Below, piece after piece: positions 25,708-35,008 of a stretch of 64,000 nt of DNA. The stretch is from positions 154,512-218,511 of the forward strand of contig NZ_BAYE01000013.1 in NCBI RefSeq assembly GCF_000685095.1, given 5' to 3'. The notes beneath the pieces are model-generated. The model ran no database searches, was not told where the DNA came from, and saw only the letters and a list, made by a program, of their open reading frames with translations. This DNA is from Paraburkholderia caledonica NBRC 102488 (GTDB lineage: Bacteria; Pseudomonadota; Gammaproteobacteria; Burkholderiales; Burkholderiaceae). Position numbers and translations under genes: made by a program. Within the stretch, counting starts at the first letter, position 1, and the number at the start of each line of letters is the position of its first letter.

Positions 25708-27006
25708 ATGGGCACATCGCAGGGCGCCAAGACGGCGCCGGTGGCTTCGGTCGACGCGCAGGGATACAGACTGTCGCGTTACCAGTGGCTGGCGCTGATT
25801 TCAGCGTTCCTCGGCTGGATGTTCGATTCGATGGACCTGAATCTCTTCACGCTCGTGCTCGTGCCCAGCGTGAGCCAGCTGCTGCATAGCACCGACGCAA
25901 CGGAAATCAGCAAGATCGGCAGCTACATCATTGCGGGCAAGCTGCTCACGTGGGGGATCGGCGGCGTGCTGTTCGGCGTAGCGGCGGACCGGTTCGGCCG
26001 CTCGCGTGTCATGGGCCTCACCATCCTGATCTATGCGGCTTTCACGCTCTTGAGCGCGTTCGCAAAAACGTGGCCGCAGCTTGCCGTCGCGCAGGCAATG
26101 GCCGGTTTTGGTATTGGCGGCGAATGGGCGGCAGGCGCCGCGCTCGTCGCCGAGTCATGGCCGGGGCGGCAACGCAATCGCGCCATGCAGATCATGCAAA
26201 TGGCGTTCGCGTTCGGCTTTCTTGCCGCGGCGCTCGACAATCTGCTGCTCGGCCGATTCGGCTGGCGCGTCGTGCTCGGTGTGGGCGCGGCGCCGGCACT
26301 CGTCACCATTCTCGTGCGCCGCTTCGTGCCCGAGCCGCAGCGCTGGGTGCAAGTGCGCGAGAGCGTCGTCGCAGAATCGGCGATGCAAACCTTCACCGCC
26401 ATTTTCGCGCGAGGACTTCGGCGCAAGACGATCATCGGCGTGATCGTTTCGTCGGCGGCCATGCTCGGCTGCTGGGGCGGTCTCACGTTCCTGCCGAGCT
26501 GGATTCATCAGCTTTCGGCTGCCGCTGCCGATCAGCGCAACATCGGCACCACGGTCAGCTACGCCTTCATTCTGATGATGTTCGGCGCGACGCTCGGTTA
26601 TCTGACACTGATCTGGATGCTCGACGCCTTCGGCCGACGCATGTCGTATTTCATATTTTCATCAGGATCGCTGATCGTGTCGCTCGTGCTGTTCATGACG
26701 GTGCACGACGTCGGCGGTGTGCTCTGGCTCATGCCTGTGTACGGCTATTTCGTGATCGGCGCGTTCGGCACGTTCGCCGCCTATCTGCCCGAACTTTTCC
26801 CGACCCGTGTGCGGGCAACCGGCCAAGGCTTCTGCTGGAACATGGCGCGTGCGTTGACTAGCATCGGTCCGATTGCAGGTAACGCGGTGGTGAGCAAGTT
26901 CGGCTCGTTTCCGGCGGCGTCGGCTGCAGTGTCGCTGCTCTTTATCGTCGGCATGGTGTCGATCTGGTTCGGTCCGGAGACGAAGGGCGTTCCGCTCGAC
27001 AACTGA
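25708..27006 (+). CDS. MFS transporter, organic/aromatic acid type
   Basis: 432-residue twelve-helix carrier. The motif MFDSMDLNLFTLVLVPS in helix 1 (DxMD) and GVAADRFGRSRVMGLTIL in loop 2-3 are typical of the sialate/benzoate-type MFS group; GIGGEWAAGAALVAESWP is the helix-5 signature. ATG 25708 opens after GGAGACGGCAACC. It is probably the second importer of the cluster, co-transcribed with the NCS2 permease 50 bp downstream. Confidence 0.87.
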   Translation: MGTSQGAKTAPVASVDAQGYRLSRYQWLALISAFLGWMFDSMDLNLFTLVLVPSVSQLLHSTDATEISKIGSYIIAGKLLTWGIGGVLFGVAADRFGRSRVMGLTILIYAAFTLLSAFAKTWPQLAVAQAMAGFGIGGEWAAGAALVAESWPGRQRNRAMQIMQMAFAFGFLAAALDNLLLGRFGWRVVLGVGAAPALVTILVRRFVPEPQRWVQVRESVVAESAMQTFTAIFARGLRRKTIIGVIVSSAAMLGCWGGLTFLPSWIHQLSAAAADQRNIGTTVSYAFILMMFGATLGYLTLIWMLDAFGRRMSYFIFSSGSLIVSLVLFMTVHDVGGVLWLMPVYGYFVIGAFGTFAAYLPELFPTRVRATGQGFCWNMARALTSIGPIAGNAVVSKFGSFPAASAAVSLLFIVGMVSIWFGPETKGVPLDN

Positions 27007-27056
27007 AGTTCGCCGCAGTTGACGCGCGTCGCCAGACAGGCTTTCCTTTTGGTTCA

Positions 27057-28478
27057 ATGGAACAAACCTTGAATACACACATGCCGAAACCCGGCGCATC
27101 GACCCGAGACGCCACCGCGGACATTGCGCCGGCGGGCGTGTTCGACATCGGGATCAACGGGCGTTTGCCGCTGCCGCAACTGGCCGTGCTCGCGCTGCAG
27201 AACGTATTCGGCATGACCGGTATGTTCGTCTTTCCGGGAATTCTCGGGCGCGCCTTTCATCTGGCCGATGAGCAGATCGCCTACCTGTACGGAATGACGT
27301 TCGTCGCGTGCGGGATCATCACGATCCTGCAATCGGTGCTGCTGTTGCGTCTGCCGATCGTGCAGGGCCCTTATGCAGGCAGTTTCGGTGCGCTCCTGAC
27401 GGTGGGTCACTTGCAGTCGGGCGGGCTCGGCACGGCATTCGGATCGTTCTTCGCCGCTTCGCTGATCTGGTGCGTGCTCACGGTGCCGATCCGCGGACGC
27501 AGCGTTGCAGGCGTATTCGCGAAGCATCTGCGCCTGCCGATCATCTCCGGAATGATGGTGATGCTGATCGTCGTGCAGATCGCAAGCGTTGCTTTGCCGA
27601 CGTGGATCGGCAGCACTAAAAGCCCCGGTTTTCCAGTCGTGAATCTGCTTTCGGGCACGGTGGCGGTGGCGGGCATTGTGTTCGCGATGCTGTGGGGCGG
27701 ACAGCGTATGCGTCGCGTGGCGATCCTGGTGGGCCTCGCGCTCGGCACGTTGGCCTATACGCTGTTTCAGCCTGTGTCGTTCACCGCGGTTGCTGCCGCG
27801 CCGTTCCTCGTCGAGCCGCGCATCTTTCCGTTCGGCTTCGGCGTGCGGCCGGATCTCGTCGCCGTGTTTCTGCTCGTGTTGATTCCGGCCGGCATGGGAT
27901 CGATGGCGCTCTATCAGGCTGTTGCCGAATGGGGCGATGAGACTCTGAGCCCCGGCCGGATGTCAGAGGGCCTGTTCGGCGTCGCACTCGGCTCGGTGGT
28001 CGCGGCAGTCTGGGGCGGCTTCAGCACCATTGCGTATCCGGACAACATCGGCATTCTGCGCGCCACGCGCGTGGGCTCCCGTTTCGTTACGCTCGCCGCC
28101 GGCTTCCTGCTGATCGTGCTAGGCGGCTGCGTGAAGTTCGACATGTTGCTGGTCGTCGTGCCGGTTCCGGTGATCTCGGCTGCTGCGACGCTGCTGTTCG
28201 GCATCGTCTTCATGCACGGCGTGCATATTCTCGCGCAAGTGGAATGGGACGATCGGCAGCTGATCGTATCGGGGCTCGCGTTTCTCACTGGCCTTGGTGG
28301 TCTCTTCATCTCGCCCGAAGTGATTCATGCAATGCCCCTGATGCTCCAACTCGTCGTTCAGCAGCCTGTGATTTCGGGCGGTCTCACTCTCGTTATATTG
28401 CACTCGCTACTTTGCTCGAAACAGAAGGCGCCGAACATGCCTTCGGCTGCGCCGTCGCGCACACAGAATCGGACATAA
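27057..28478 (+). CDS. NCS2-family nucleobase/xanthine-uracil permease
   Basis: 473-residue membrane protein of the xanthine/uracil permease family: about 14 membrane segments, QGPYAGSFGALLTVG in the early substrate region, and FSTIAYPDNIGILRATRVGS near segment 10, the analogue of the NCS2 signature (usually QNxGxxxxT). The signature Gln is replaced by Asp (PDNIG). An NCS2 carrier next to a molybdenum hydroxylase raises the possibility of a purine- or pyrimidine-like heterocycle as substrate, alongside aromatic acids. The start is uncertain (27057 or 27081); neither has a strong ribosome site. Confidence 0.85.
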   Translation: MEQTLNTHMPKPGASTRDATADIAPAGVFDIGINGRLPLPQLAVLALQNVFGMTGMFVFPGILGRAFHLADEQIAYLYGMTFVACGIITILQSVLLLRLPIVQGPYAGSFGALLTVGHLQSGGLGTAFGSFFAASLIWCVLTVPIRGRSVAGVFAKHLRLPIISGMMVMLIVVQIASVALPTWIGSTKSPGFPVVNLLSGTVAVAGIVFAMLWGGQRMRRVAILVGLALGTLAYTLFQPVSFTAVAAAPFLVEPRIFPFGFGVRPDLVAVFLLVLIPAGMGSMALYQAVAEWGDETLSPGRMSEGLFGVALGSVVAAVWGGFSTIAYPDNIGILRATRVGSRFVTLAAGFLLIVLGGCVKFDMLLVVVPVPVISAAATLLFGIVFMHGVHILAQVEWDDRQLIVSGLAFLTGLGGLFISPEVIHAMPLMLQLVVQQPVISGGLTLVILHSLLCSKQKAPNMPSAAPSRTQNRT

Positions 28479-28684
28479 GCAGAGTCGCAGAACGGGTCCG
28501 GGCGGACATCCCTGCGCATCGTTTTCAGGTGACGCGCGGACGTATAAAAAGTAGAGATTACAGAATATATATTTTGCAGTACGTAACAATTCCGACCACA
28601 TAAACGTGACCGAACATATTCTGGCATGTCCGTCGCGTGCCGGCTCGCATGCGCACGTCCAGGATGGAGAAGCAGGGGACTCAG

Positions 28685-29728
28685 ATGCAAATAAGACTGA
28701 AAGTAATGGCGCTCATTATTGGCGCTGCGTTTTCTGCCGAAGCCGCTCACGCGCAATCGAGCGTGCAGCTTTATGGACTTCTCGATGCGTTTGTCGGCTA
28801 CAAGAAGCCGATGAACGGTCGGGCGAGCGTCATCGCCGGTAACGGCGGCATGACCGCGCCGTACTTCGGCTTGCGCGGCACGGAAGATCTCGGGGGCGGC
28901 ACCAAGGTCGTCTTCGATCTCGAAGGCTACTTCAACATTCAGACCGGCGCGATGGGCCGCACCGGCTTTCCGCAGGACGGACTGTTCTCGCGCAACGCGT
29001 ATGTCGGCTTGACCGGCCGTTACGGCACGGTAACGGCTGGCCTGATTCCGCCGTTGCTCTGGTTCTCGACGATCACTTTCAACCCGTTCTTCAACTCGTT
29101 CGTGTTTTCGCCGATCGTGCTGCAGAACTACGTCGGCGTGAATGGACAGGGTGTATTCGGCAATGCGGGCGAATGGTGGAACTCGGTGTACTACGCGTCA
29201 CCTTCGTACAACGGGCTCGTAGGACGCGCGATGTATTCATTCGGCAACGAAGCGGGCCATCCCGGCCAGAACAAGTGGAGCGGCCAGGTCTCGTACAACA
29301 ACGGCGGTTTCGCGACCTCAGTCGTGTATCAGCAGATCAAGTACAGCCTTAACGCCGGCGATCTCGGCACGCTGATTCCGGGGCTGACCACGCAGTCAGT
29401 AGTGAACCTCGGCGCTTCGTACACCATGAACTTCGTGAAGCTCTACGGACAGTATCAGCACGTATGGGATTCGATCTCGAACGGCGATGTCGGCATCGAC
29501 ACCGCCCAGATTGGTTTCGCCATTCCCGTGGGCGTAGGCCGGATTCTTGGTTCGGATGCCTATTCGAAGAGTTCCGGTCACGCGTCCGTCTATCGCAACA
29601 CGTGGGCGCTTTCGTACGACTACCCGCTGTCCAAACGCACCGATGTCTATGCCGCGGTGCTGTCCGACCGCGCGAGCAGGATGGCGACCGGCACCACAGT
29701 CGGCGGCGGTCTGCGCACGCAATTCTGA
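28685..29728 (+). CDS. Gram-negative porin
   Basis: 347-residue outer-membrane trimeric porin of the Burkholderia OpcP/Omp38-type family. The signal peptide MQIRLKVMALIIGAAF ends at AHA|QS; mature QSSVQLYGLLDAFVG, then the characteristic TEDLGGGTKVVFDLEGYF, and a C-terminal Phe (LRTQF) needed for assembly. ATG 28685 is selected because it makes a compact signal peptide. It probably lets the cluster's small acidic substrate enter the periplasm. Confidence 0.88.
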   Translation: MQIRLKVMALIIGAAFSAEAAHAQSSVQLYGLLDAFVGYKKPMNGRASVIAGNGGMTAPYFGLRGTEDLGGGTKVVFDLEGYFNIQTGAMGRTGFPQDGLFSRNAYVGLTGRYGTVTAGLIPPLLWFSTITFNPFFNSFVFSPIVLQNYVGVNGQGVFGNAGEWWNSVYYASPSYNGLVGRAMYSFGNEAGHPGQNKWSGQVSYNNGGFATSVVYQQIKYSLNAGDLGTLIPGLTTQSVVNLGASYTMNFVKLYGQYQHVWDSISNGDVGIDTAQIGFAIPVGVGRILGSDAYSKSSGHASVYRNTWALSYDYPLSKRTDVYAAVLSDRASRMATGTTVGGGLRTQF

Positions 29729-29848
29729 TTGATGGCCACTGCGCCGAGTGCGCGGATTTCTCGGGCAATCCACGAAAGATGGCGAAGGGATGGGCAGCGC
29801 ATGGCATGCCCTCTCGCCTCACAGATTAACGATTTCAATGGAGGAGAT

Positions 29849-30946
29849 ATGTTTGAAACTGGAGTAAGAGCGCGCGGCACGCGCAGGATCGGCATGCGGC
29901 GCTCGCTGGCGGCAATGACACTGGTGGGATTGTCGAGTGGTGCAGTGCACGCACAAAGCAGCGTTACGTTGTATGGCTCGCTGGACGGCGGGCTGCGTAA
30001 TCTCGTGAACGGCACCAAGGCAGGCGGTGCAGCGCTGTCCATGGCCTCGAACGGCGTCTACAAATCGAATCGCTGGGGCTTTCTGGGGATCGAGGACCTT
30101 GGCGGCGGTTACTATGTACGCTTCAATCTCGAAGCGGGCTATATTCTGTCGACTGGCGCGAACAGCGCCTCGAACAACACGCTGTTTTCGCGCACGTCGA
30201 CGGTTGGGATCGGTGGCCCGTTCGGTCAGGTAGACATGGGTCATCAGTTCACACTGCAGCACCGCCTGATCAAAGACTTCGAGCCATTCGATCTGCGGTA
30301 TCTGGGCATTACTGAGGCGGCGGCGATTTCGGGCGGCACGAGCGGCCGCGACGACAACGCGATCCACTACCACGGAGACTTCGGTCCGTGGACGCCTCGT
30401 GCGGTCTATGCACCGGGCGGCATCGCGGGCAGCTTGTCTAGCGGCTCCATGATCGCGGGCGGCCTGAATTACCACACCAGGATGTTCAAGTTCGGCGCCG
30501 GCTATACGCACCGTTCGAATCCGCTTTCGACTACAGCGACCACCACTCCGTATTTCGCCAACAATCAATACACCGCTGGCGGTGCCGTGACGATCGGTCC
30601 GGTCGATTTGATGGCGGGCTATTCGCTCACTACACAGTCCGTTCCTTCGACGGTGCACGGCGAGACTCGCAACCAATACCTGTGGGGCGGTTTCCGCTAT
30701 AAGGTGTCGTCGTTCTTCAACGTGACGGGCGCGTATTACGACAACAAAAACTCGACGGCCGGCGTGGACGGCAGGAAGGACGTTTCTATTCTCGGCGTCA
30801 CCTATTCGCTGTCGAAAAGCACACAGTTCTATGCTGACGTCGACTACACGCATTTCACTGGCGGCTATGTCACCAACGCAACGCTGAACCCATCCGGGCA
30901 TGCGAAGCAAACCGGCGTCTCATTCGGTATGAACCATAATTTCTAG
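29849..30946 (+). CDS. Gram-negative porin
   Basis: 365-residue outer-membrane porin, second of a tandem pair. ATG 29849 follows GGAGGAGAT; the signal peptide ends GAVHA|QSSVTLYGSLDGGL. IEDLGGGYYVRFNLEAGY and the terminal FGMNHNF are family features. It resembles the preceding porin only moderately, so the pair is not a recent duplication. Placement after two permeases suggests a substrate-specific uptake channel. Confidence 0.9.
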   Translation: MFETGVRARGTRRIGMRRSLAAMTLVGLSSGAVHAQSSVTLYGSLDGGLRNLVNGTKAGGAALSMASNGVYKSNRWGFLGIEDLGGGYYVRFNLEAGYILSTGANSASNNTLFSRTSTVGIGGPFGQVDMGHQFTLQHRLIKDFEPFDLRYLGITEAAAISGGTSGRDDNAIHYHGDFGPWTPRAVYAPGGIAGSLSSGSMIAGGLNYHTRMFKFGAGYTHRSNPLSTTATTTPYFANNQYTAGGAVTIGPVDLMAGYSLTTQSVPSTVHGETRNQYLWGGFRYKVSSFFNVTGAYYDNKNSTAGVDGRKDVSILGVTYSLSKSTQFYADVDYTHFTGGYVTNATLNPSGHAKQTGVSFGMNHNF

Positions 30947-31044
30947 TACAGCGAGATAGATGCCTTCGACGCAAGAGTCAGCGCTTCGCGTAACCTGGCG
31001 CATTGAGAACTGCCAGCGGCTCCGAACCTGAATAGATACGCGGC

Positions 31045-31929
31045 CTACAGGCTCTGACTTACTTCGGTAGCGACTTCAGCGAACGCGCGCGCAGCGGCAG
31101 TTCGATACGCACCTTTGCGCCGCAACAGCGCGGCGGTTCGCTGCGGTAACGAAGGCTCGAGCTTGAGAAGCACCAGATCACCGTTTTGCCGCGCGATGGC
31201 CGCGGGCAGTATGGTCGCGAGCTGACTGCAGCCGACAATCCCGATGACAGCACTAATTGAGCTGGCCTCAACTGCTATGCGCGGTGCCACACCGTGCTCG
31301 CGGCAGTAATGATCGATGTAATGGCGCGTGGCGAACGTTTCGTTTAGCAATACCCAAGCTTCCCGTTCGAAGTCGCGGGGCGTTAGCGCGCCGCGCTTCC
31401 TCGCTCGGGGATGCGAGTTTGCTACCACAACAGCAAGCGCCTCGACCAGCAGCGCCTCAGTTTCGATATCGGGTGAACGCGTGTCTGAGAACGCGATACC
31501 CATGTCCAGCTCGTCTTCGTTCAAAAGTACTTCCATCCGTTCCTGCGACATCTCCTCGAGATTCAGGATGATGCCGGGATAACGCTGGTTGAACCTGTCG
31601 ACAAGTGGTCCGACGAGATAGGCGGTAAAAGTCGGTGTCATGCCGAGACGCAATGAACCGCGGCTCAGGTCCTGCACGTCGTGAATAGCCCGTCTGCCGG
31701 CGTCCAGATCCTGAAGCGCTCGTTGAGCATAGAGCAGCCACGCCGCGCCGGCGTCGGTCAACTGGATTGTCCGGCCACTTCGATCGAGCAATTGCACGCA
31801 TAACGTGTCCTCGAGCTGCCTGATCTGCTGCGACAGGGTGGGCTGCGAGACATGCAGTGCTTCTGCCGCTCGCGTGAAATTGCGATGCTCGGCCACGGCG
31901 AGGAAGTAGCGGATATGTCGGAGCAGCAT
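31045..31929 (-). CDS. cynR: LysR-family activator of the cyanate operon
   Basis: 294-residue LysR regulator with the N-terminus MLLRHIRYFLAVAEHRNFTR and recognition helix VSQPTLSQQIRQLEDTLCVQ, close to CynR. It is divergent from cynT-cynS with a 115-bp gap, as in other cyn loci. CynR activates detoxification of cyanate to ammonia and carbon dioxide when cyanate is present. Confidence 0.87.
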   Translation of the reverse strand: MLLRHIRYFLAVAEHRNFTRAAEALHVSQPTLSQQIRQLEDTLCVQLLDRSGRTIQLTDAGAAWLLYAQRALQDLDAGRRAIHDVQDLSRGSLRLGMTPTFTAYLVGPLVDRFNQRYPGIILNLEEMSQERMEVLLNEDELDMGIAFSDTRSPDIETEALLVEALAVVVANSHPRARKRGALTPRDFEREAWVLLNETFATRHYIDHYCREHGVAPRIAVEASSISAVIGIVGCSQLATILPAAIARQNGDLVLLKLEPSLPQRTAALLRRKGAYRTAAARAFAEVATEVSQSL

Positions 31930-31947
31930 GGTCCCTCACTATAGGCA

Positions 31948-31960
31948 TTTCTTATAGAAA
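31948..31960. promoter_or_regulatory. Candidate CynR binding site
   Basis: TTTCT-TAT-AGAAA, a short perfect palindrome 19 bases from the cynR start and 85 bases from cynT, in an AT-rich stretch containing CATAAT (31962-31967). The location between divergent genes fits a LysR T-N11-A-type site. Confidence 0.4.
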
Positions 31961-32044
31961 CCATAATAAACCGGTCTTGGACGCTATGGTTGAACGGATT
32001 CATGCTTCGACCATCGGTTCGCAACTTGCCGGAGGGGCAACGAG

Positions 32045-32704
32045 ATGAAAGACATCATTGACGGTTTCCTGAAGTTCCAGCGCGACGCCTTTCCCCGACG
32101 CTCCGAGTTGTTCAAGCGGCTGGCCACGAGCCAGAATCCGCGCACTTTATTTATCTCGTGTTCGGACAGCCGGCTTGTCCCCGAACTCGTTACGCAGCGT
32201 GAGCCGGGTGATCTGTTCGTGATACGCAACGCCGGCAACATCGTGCCGTCGTACGGTCCCGAACCCGGTGGCGTCTCGGCAACGGTCGAATACGCTGTTT
32301 CGGCGCTCGGTGTCACCGACGTCGTGATCTGCGGCCACTCGGACTGCGGCGCGATGACCGCGATCGCTGCCTGCAAATGTTTGGACCACATGCCCGCCGT
32401 GCGCAACTGGTTGCGCTATGCGGATTCCGCGAGAGTCGTCAACGAGGCGCGCGTGCACGGCAGCGAGCGTGAACGCGTCGACTCGATGGTCCGCGAAAAC
32501 GTGATCGCTCAGCTGGCGAACATCAAGACGCACCCATCCGTGAGACTCGCGCTCGAACAGGGGCATCTCGCGCTGCACGGCTGGGTCTACAACATCGAAA
32601 CCGGTTCTATTGATGCGCTCGACGGCGCGACGGACCGCTTTGTTTCTCTCTCCGAGCATCCGCATGTCTGTGCAACACCTGCACGACTTTCCCGCGCTGC
32701 CTGA
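32045..32704 (+). CDS. cynT: Beta-carbonic anhydrase of the cyanate operon
   Basis: 219-residue beta-class carbonic anhydrase. Zinc-site motifs are ISCSDSRLVPELVTQREPGD (Cys, Asp-Arg dyad) and ICGHSDCGAM (His, Cys). It supplies bicarbonate, the co-substrate of cyanase, and prevents its loss as CO2. It lies 28 bp upstream of cynS. Family length and the start MKDIIDGFLKFQRDAFP match CynT. Confidence 0.93.
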   Translation: MKDIIDGFLKFQRDAFPRRSELFKRLATSQNPRTLFISCSDSRLVPELVTQREPGDLFVIRNAGNIVPSYGPEPGGVSATVEYAVSALGVTDVVICGHSDCGAMTAIAACKCLDHMPAVRNWLRYADSARVVNEARVHGSERERVDSMVRENVIAQLANIKTHPSVRLALEQGHLALHGWVYNIETGSIDALDGATDRFVSLSEHPHVCATPARLSRAA

Positions 32705-32732
32705 ATCCTGTTCATCAACTGAAGGAACCATC

Positions 32733-33203
32733 ATGACCCAGTCGCAATTCAGCCAAACCACTCGCCAGAATCTCGCGGATGTGATCATCGACGCGAAGAT
32801 CCGCAAGAACCTCACCTTTGAGCAGATCAACGAAGGTACCGGTCTCAGCCTCGCATTCGTCACGGCTGCGCTGCTCGGCCAGCATCCGCTGCCTGCCGAC
32901 GCTGCCAAGGTCGTCGCCGACAAGCTCGATCTCGATGAAGGCGCTATACGCCTGTTGCAGAGCATTCCGGTGCGCGGCAGTATCCCGGGAGGCGTGCCGA
33001 CCGATCCGACGATCTATCGGTTCTATGAAATGGTGCAGATCTACGGCTCGACCCTCAAGGCGCTCGTGCACGAGAAGTTTGGCGACGGCATTATCAGCGC
33101 GATCAATTTCAAGCTGGACATCAAGAAAGTGGACGATCCAGAGGGTGGCTCGCGAGCCGTGATCACGCTCGACGGAAAGTATCTGCCGACCAAGCCGTTC
33201 TGA
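32733..33203 (+). CDS. cynS: Cyanate hydratase (cyanase)
   Basis: 156-residue cyanase, which converts cyanate plus bicarbonate into ammonia and CO2 as a homodecamer. The catalytic residues are placed as expected: Arg and Glu in YRFYEMVQIYGS, and Ser in GDGIISAINFKLDI. The full standard length is present and the start MTQSQFSQTTRQNLADVII follows AAGGAACC. It ends TKPF as in other cyanases. Confidence 0.96.
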   Translation: MTQSQFSQTTRQNLADVIIDAKIRKNLTFEQINEGTGLSLAFVTAALLGQHPLPADAAKVVADKLDLDEGAIRLLQSIPVRGSIPGGVPTDPTIYRFYEMVQIYGSTLKALVHEKFGDGIISAINFKLDIKKVDDPEGGSRAVITLDGKYLPTKPF

Positions 33204-33303
33204 GTCGGTAGTGAACCATGCGGGGCGATGTGACTTATGCCTGCTAACACGAATCACGTTGGAGTTCCGCGAACAACGCGGTTCGCTCCATGAAAAGGGA
33301 GCT

Positions 33304-34341
33304 ATGAAAGTGAAAGTACCTGTCATACCCGGAACGATTGCGAAAGAAGCCGTATTAGCCAGGCTCGTGTTCGTACTGGTTTCCATCGCTGCGAGTTCTT
33401 TGCTAGTTTCCACGCCAGCTTTGGCCGATCCCGTGAGCCCGTCCTCGACGAGCACGAGTGCGACGCCGGACGACTATTTTCATACCGGTGCAGGTGCACG
33501 ATATCTGCGCCGTGCCGATGAGGACATCGTCGTCAATCCTCAACGCGGAAATATCACGGTGCTGATGGGGTCCGGTGGCAACATCACGGTTCTGTCAGGC
33601 AGCGAGGGTAAATTCCTGGTCGACGCGGGCATCAGCAAGTCGCAGAAAAAAGTCCGGTCGGCGCTGGACAGCATGGGTCCCTCGCCGCTGAAATACGTGG
33701 TCAATACTCATTGGCACTGGGACCATACCGACGGCAACGCGTGGATGCATGAGGCGGGTGCGACTATCGTCGCCCAAAGGAATACCGCAAAGCATTTGAC
33801 TGAAACGACGCATGTCAATGCGTGGAACTGGACCTTCGATCCGGTGCCGGCACATGCGCGCCCGACACTCCTGATCGATCACAAAAAGACTTTTAATTTT
33901 TCTGGCACCAGCGTCGAAGTGGAAAATTTCGGCGGTGGCCATACCGATGGCGATCTGTGGGTGTACTTCAAGAAAGCCGATGTACTTGCTCTCGGCGACA
34001 CGTTCTGGAACGGCATTTATCCATACATCGACAACGAGGACGGCGGCAGTATCGACGGTGCAATCAATTGGGCCAACAAAGCTGTTGCGCGCACCACTGA
34101 CCACACGATCGTTGTCCCCGGTCATGGCCCCGTTGGTACACGAACTCAATTGATCGAGTTCCGGGACATGCTTGTCACAGTACGCAATAACGTGATGACG
34201 CTGAAGCAGCAAGGTAAGTCACTTGACGAAATCATTGCCGCAAAGCCGACCGCCGCCTTCGATGCGAAATGGGGAAACTTCGTGTTCAACGGCGATCAAT
34301 TCACGAAGATGGTCTACGCCGGTCTGCAGTCGAGAAATTGA
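33304..34341 (+). CDS. Exported metallo-beta-lactamase-fold hydrolase
   Basis: 345-residue protein with a signal peptide (hydrophobic stretch VFVLVSIAASSLLVSTPALA, cleavage after ALA) and an MBL fold: metal ligands NTHWHWDHTDGN (HxHxDH), VENFGGGHTDGDLWVYF and the final His region GHGPVGTR. These resemble quinoprotein-relay/SoxH-type MBL proteins rather than antibiotic-cleaving beta-lactamases. ATG 33304 follows AAAAGGGAGC. It lies 100 bp after cynS and may be an independent unit. Substrate unknown. Confidence 0.85.
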   Translation: MKVKVPVIPGTIAKEAVLARLVFVLVSIAASSLLVSTPALADPVSPSSTSTSATPDDYFHTGAGARYLRRADEDIVVNPQRGNITVLMGSGGNITVLSGSEGKFLVDAGISKSQKKVRSALDSMGPSPLKYVVNTHWHWDHTDGNAWMHEAGATIVAQRNTAKHLTETTHVNAWNWTFDPVPAHARPTLLIDHKKTFNFSGTSVEVENFGGGHTDGDLWVYFKKADVLALGDTFWNGIYPYIDNEDGGSIDGAINWANKAVARTTDHTIVVPGHGPVGTRTQLIEFRDMLVTVRNNVMTLKQQGKSLDEIIAAKPTAAFDAKWGNFVFNGDQFTKMVYAGLQSRN

Positions 34342-34490
34342 ATATCGCCGCGTGCGATCGTAGCAGTCAGCTGATTTGCCCCAGGCTGAGCCGTGGGGCA
34401 GCGAGTGCACGCAATCTTATTGCGTGCCAGATGGCGAACAGCGGGCCCTGACGGTGGCTTCATCGCCGCCGATGGTCAACGAAATTGCTT

Positions 34491-34811
34491 CTACTTACCC
34501 GATGCCGGCGACTTCACACTTGGCGTCGCCAAGGTGTTGTTGCCGCCCACCGGTGCGGTGGCGCCGGAAGTCGAATCGCTGTTGACGCTGCTCGGCAGAC
34601 CCGAATTGGGACGGCCGGACATGCCGCTGTCCGAATTGGTGGTGCCCGGTGTGCCGTAGCCGCCCGTTGCACTATTCACCTCGTTTGCCGGGCTAGCCGT
34701 GCTGCCTGCCGACCCGTTCCCGCTGGAGCCACCGGCGGCCTGTGCATAGGCGCCGCCCGACAGCGTGAGTGCGGCGACAGCCGCGAGTAACGCGCTCGTT
34801 GCCTTGCTCAT
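34491..34811 (-). CDS. Small secreted Gly/Ser/Thr-rich protein
   Basis: 106-residue protein, with signal peptide MSKATSALLAAVAALTLSGG ending at AYA|QA, then a low-complexity Gly/Ser/Asn/Thr-rich chain (GGYGTPGTTNSDSGMSGRPN). Similar short proteins are common in Burkholderia. GAGGAGG lies eight bases before ATG 34811. No domain is recognised; possibly a periplasmic or surface-disordered protein. No operon partner. Confidence 0.7.
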   Translation of the reverse strand: MSKATSALLAAVAALTLSGGAYAQAAGGSSGNGSAGSTASPANEVNSATGGYGTPGTTNSDSGMSGRPNSGLPSSVNSDSTSGATAPVGGNNTLATPSVKSPASGK

Positions 34812-35008
34812 GATTTCTGCCTCCTCGATCAGAGAGAATAGGGACGCAGCCGTTTGCCGCATCCGTACTACCTGTCCAGCAATCAATGTGCCGGACCTCG
34901 AGCGGAGGCAAAAAAGATGCATATCGAATGTCGAGCAGGAGAGCGAGCCATTCCTCGGGTCGATTGTCGACATGCACGTGCGGCCAAAGTTGAATCAACC
35001 ATCGGCCG

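Noticed and set aside
33304..34341. Antibiotic-inactivating metallo-beta-lactamase
   Set aside because: It has the general MBL fold and signal peptide but not the residue pattern of B1-B3 beta-lactamases that I can recognise; the context is metabolic.
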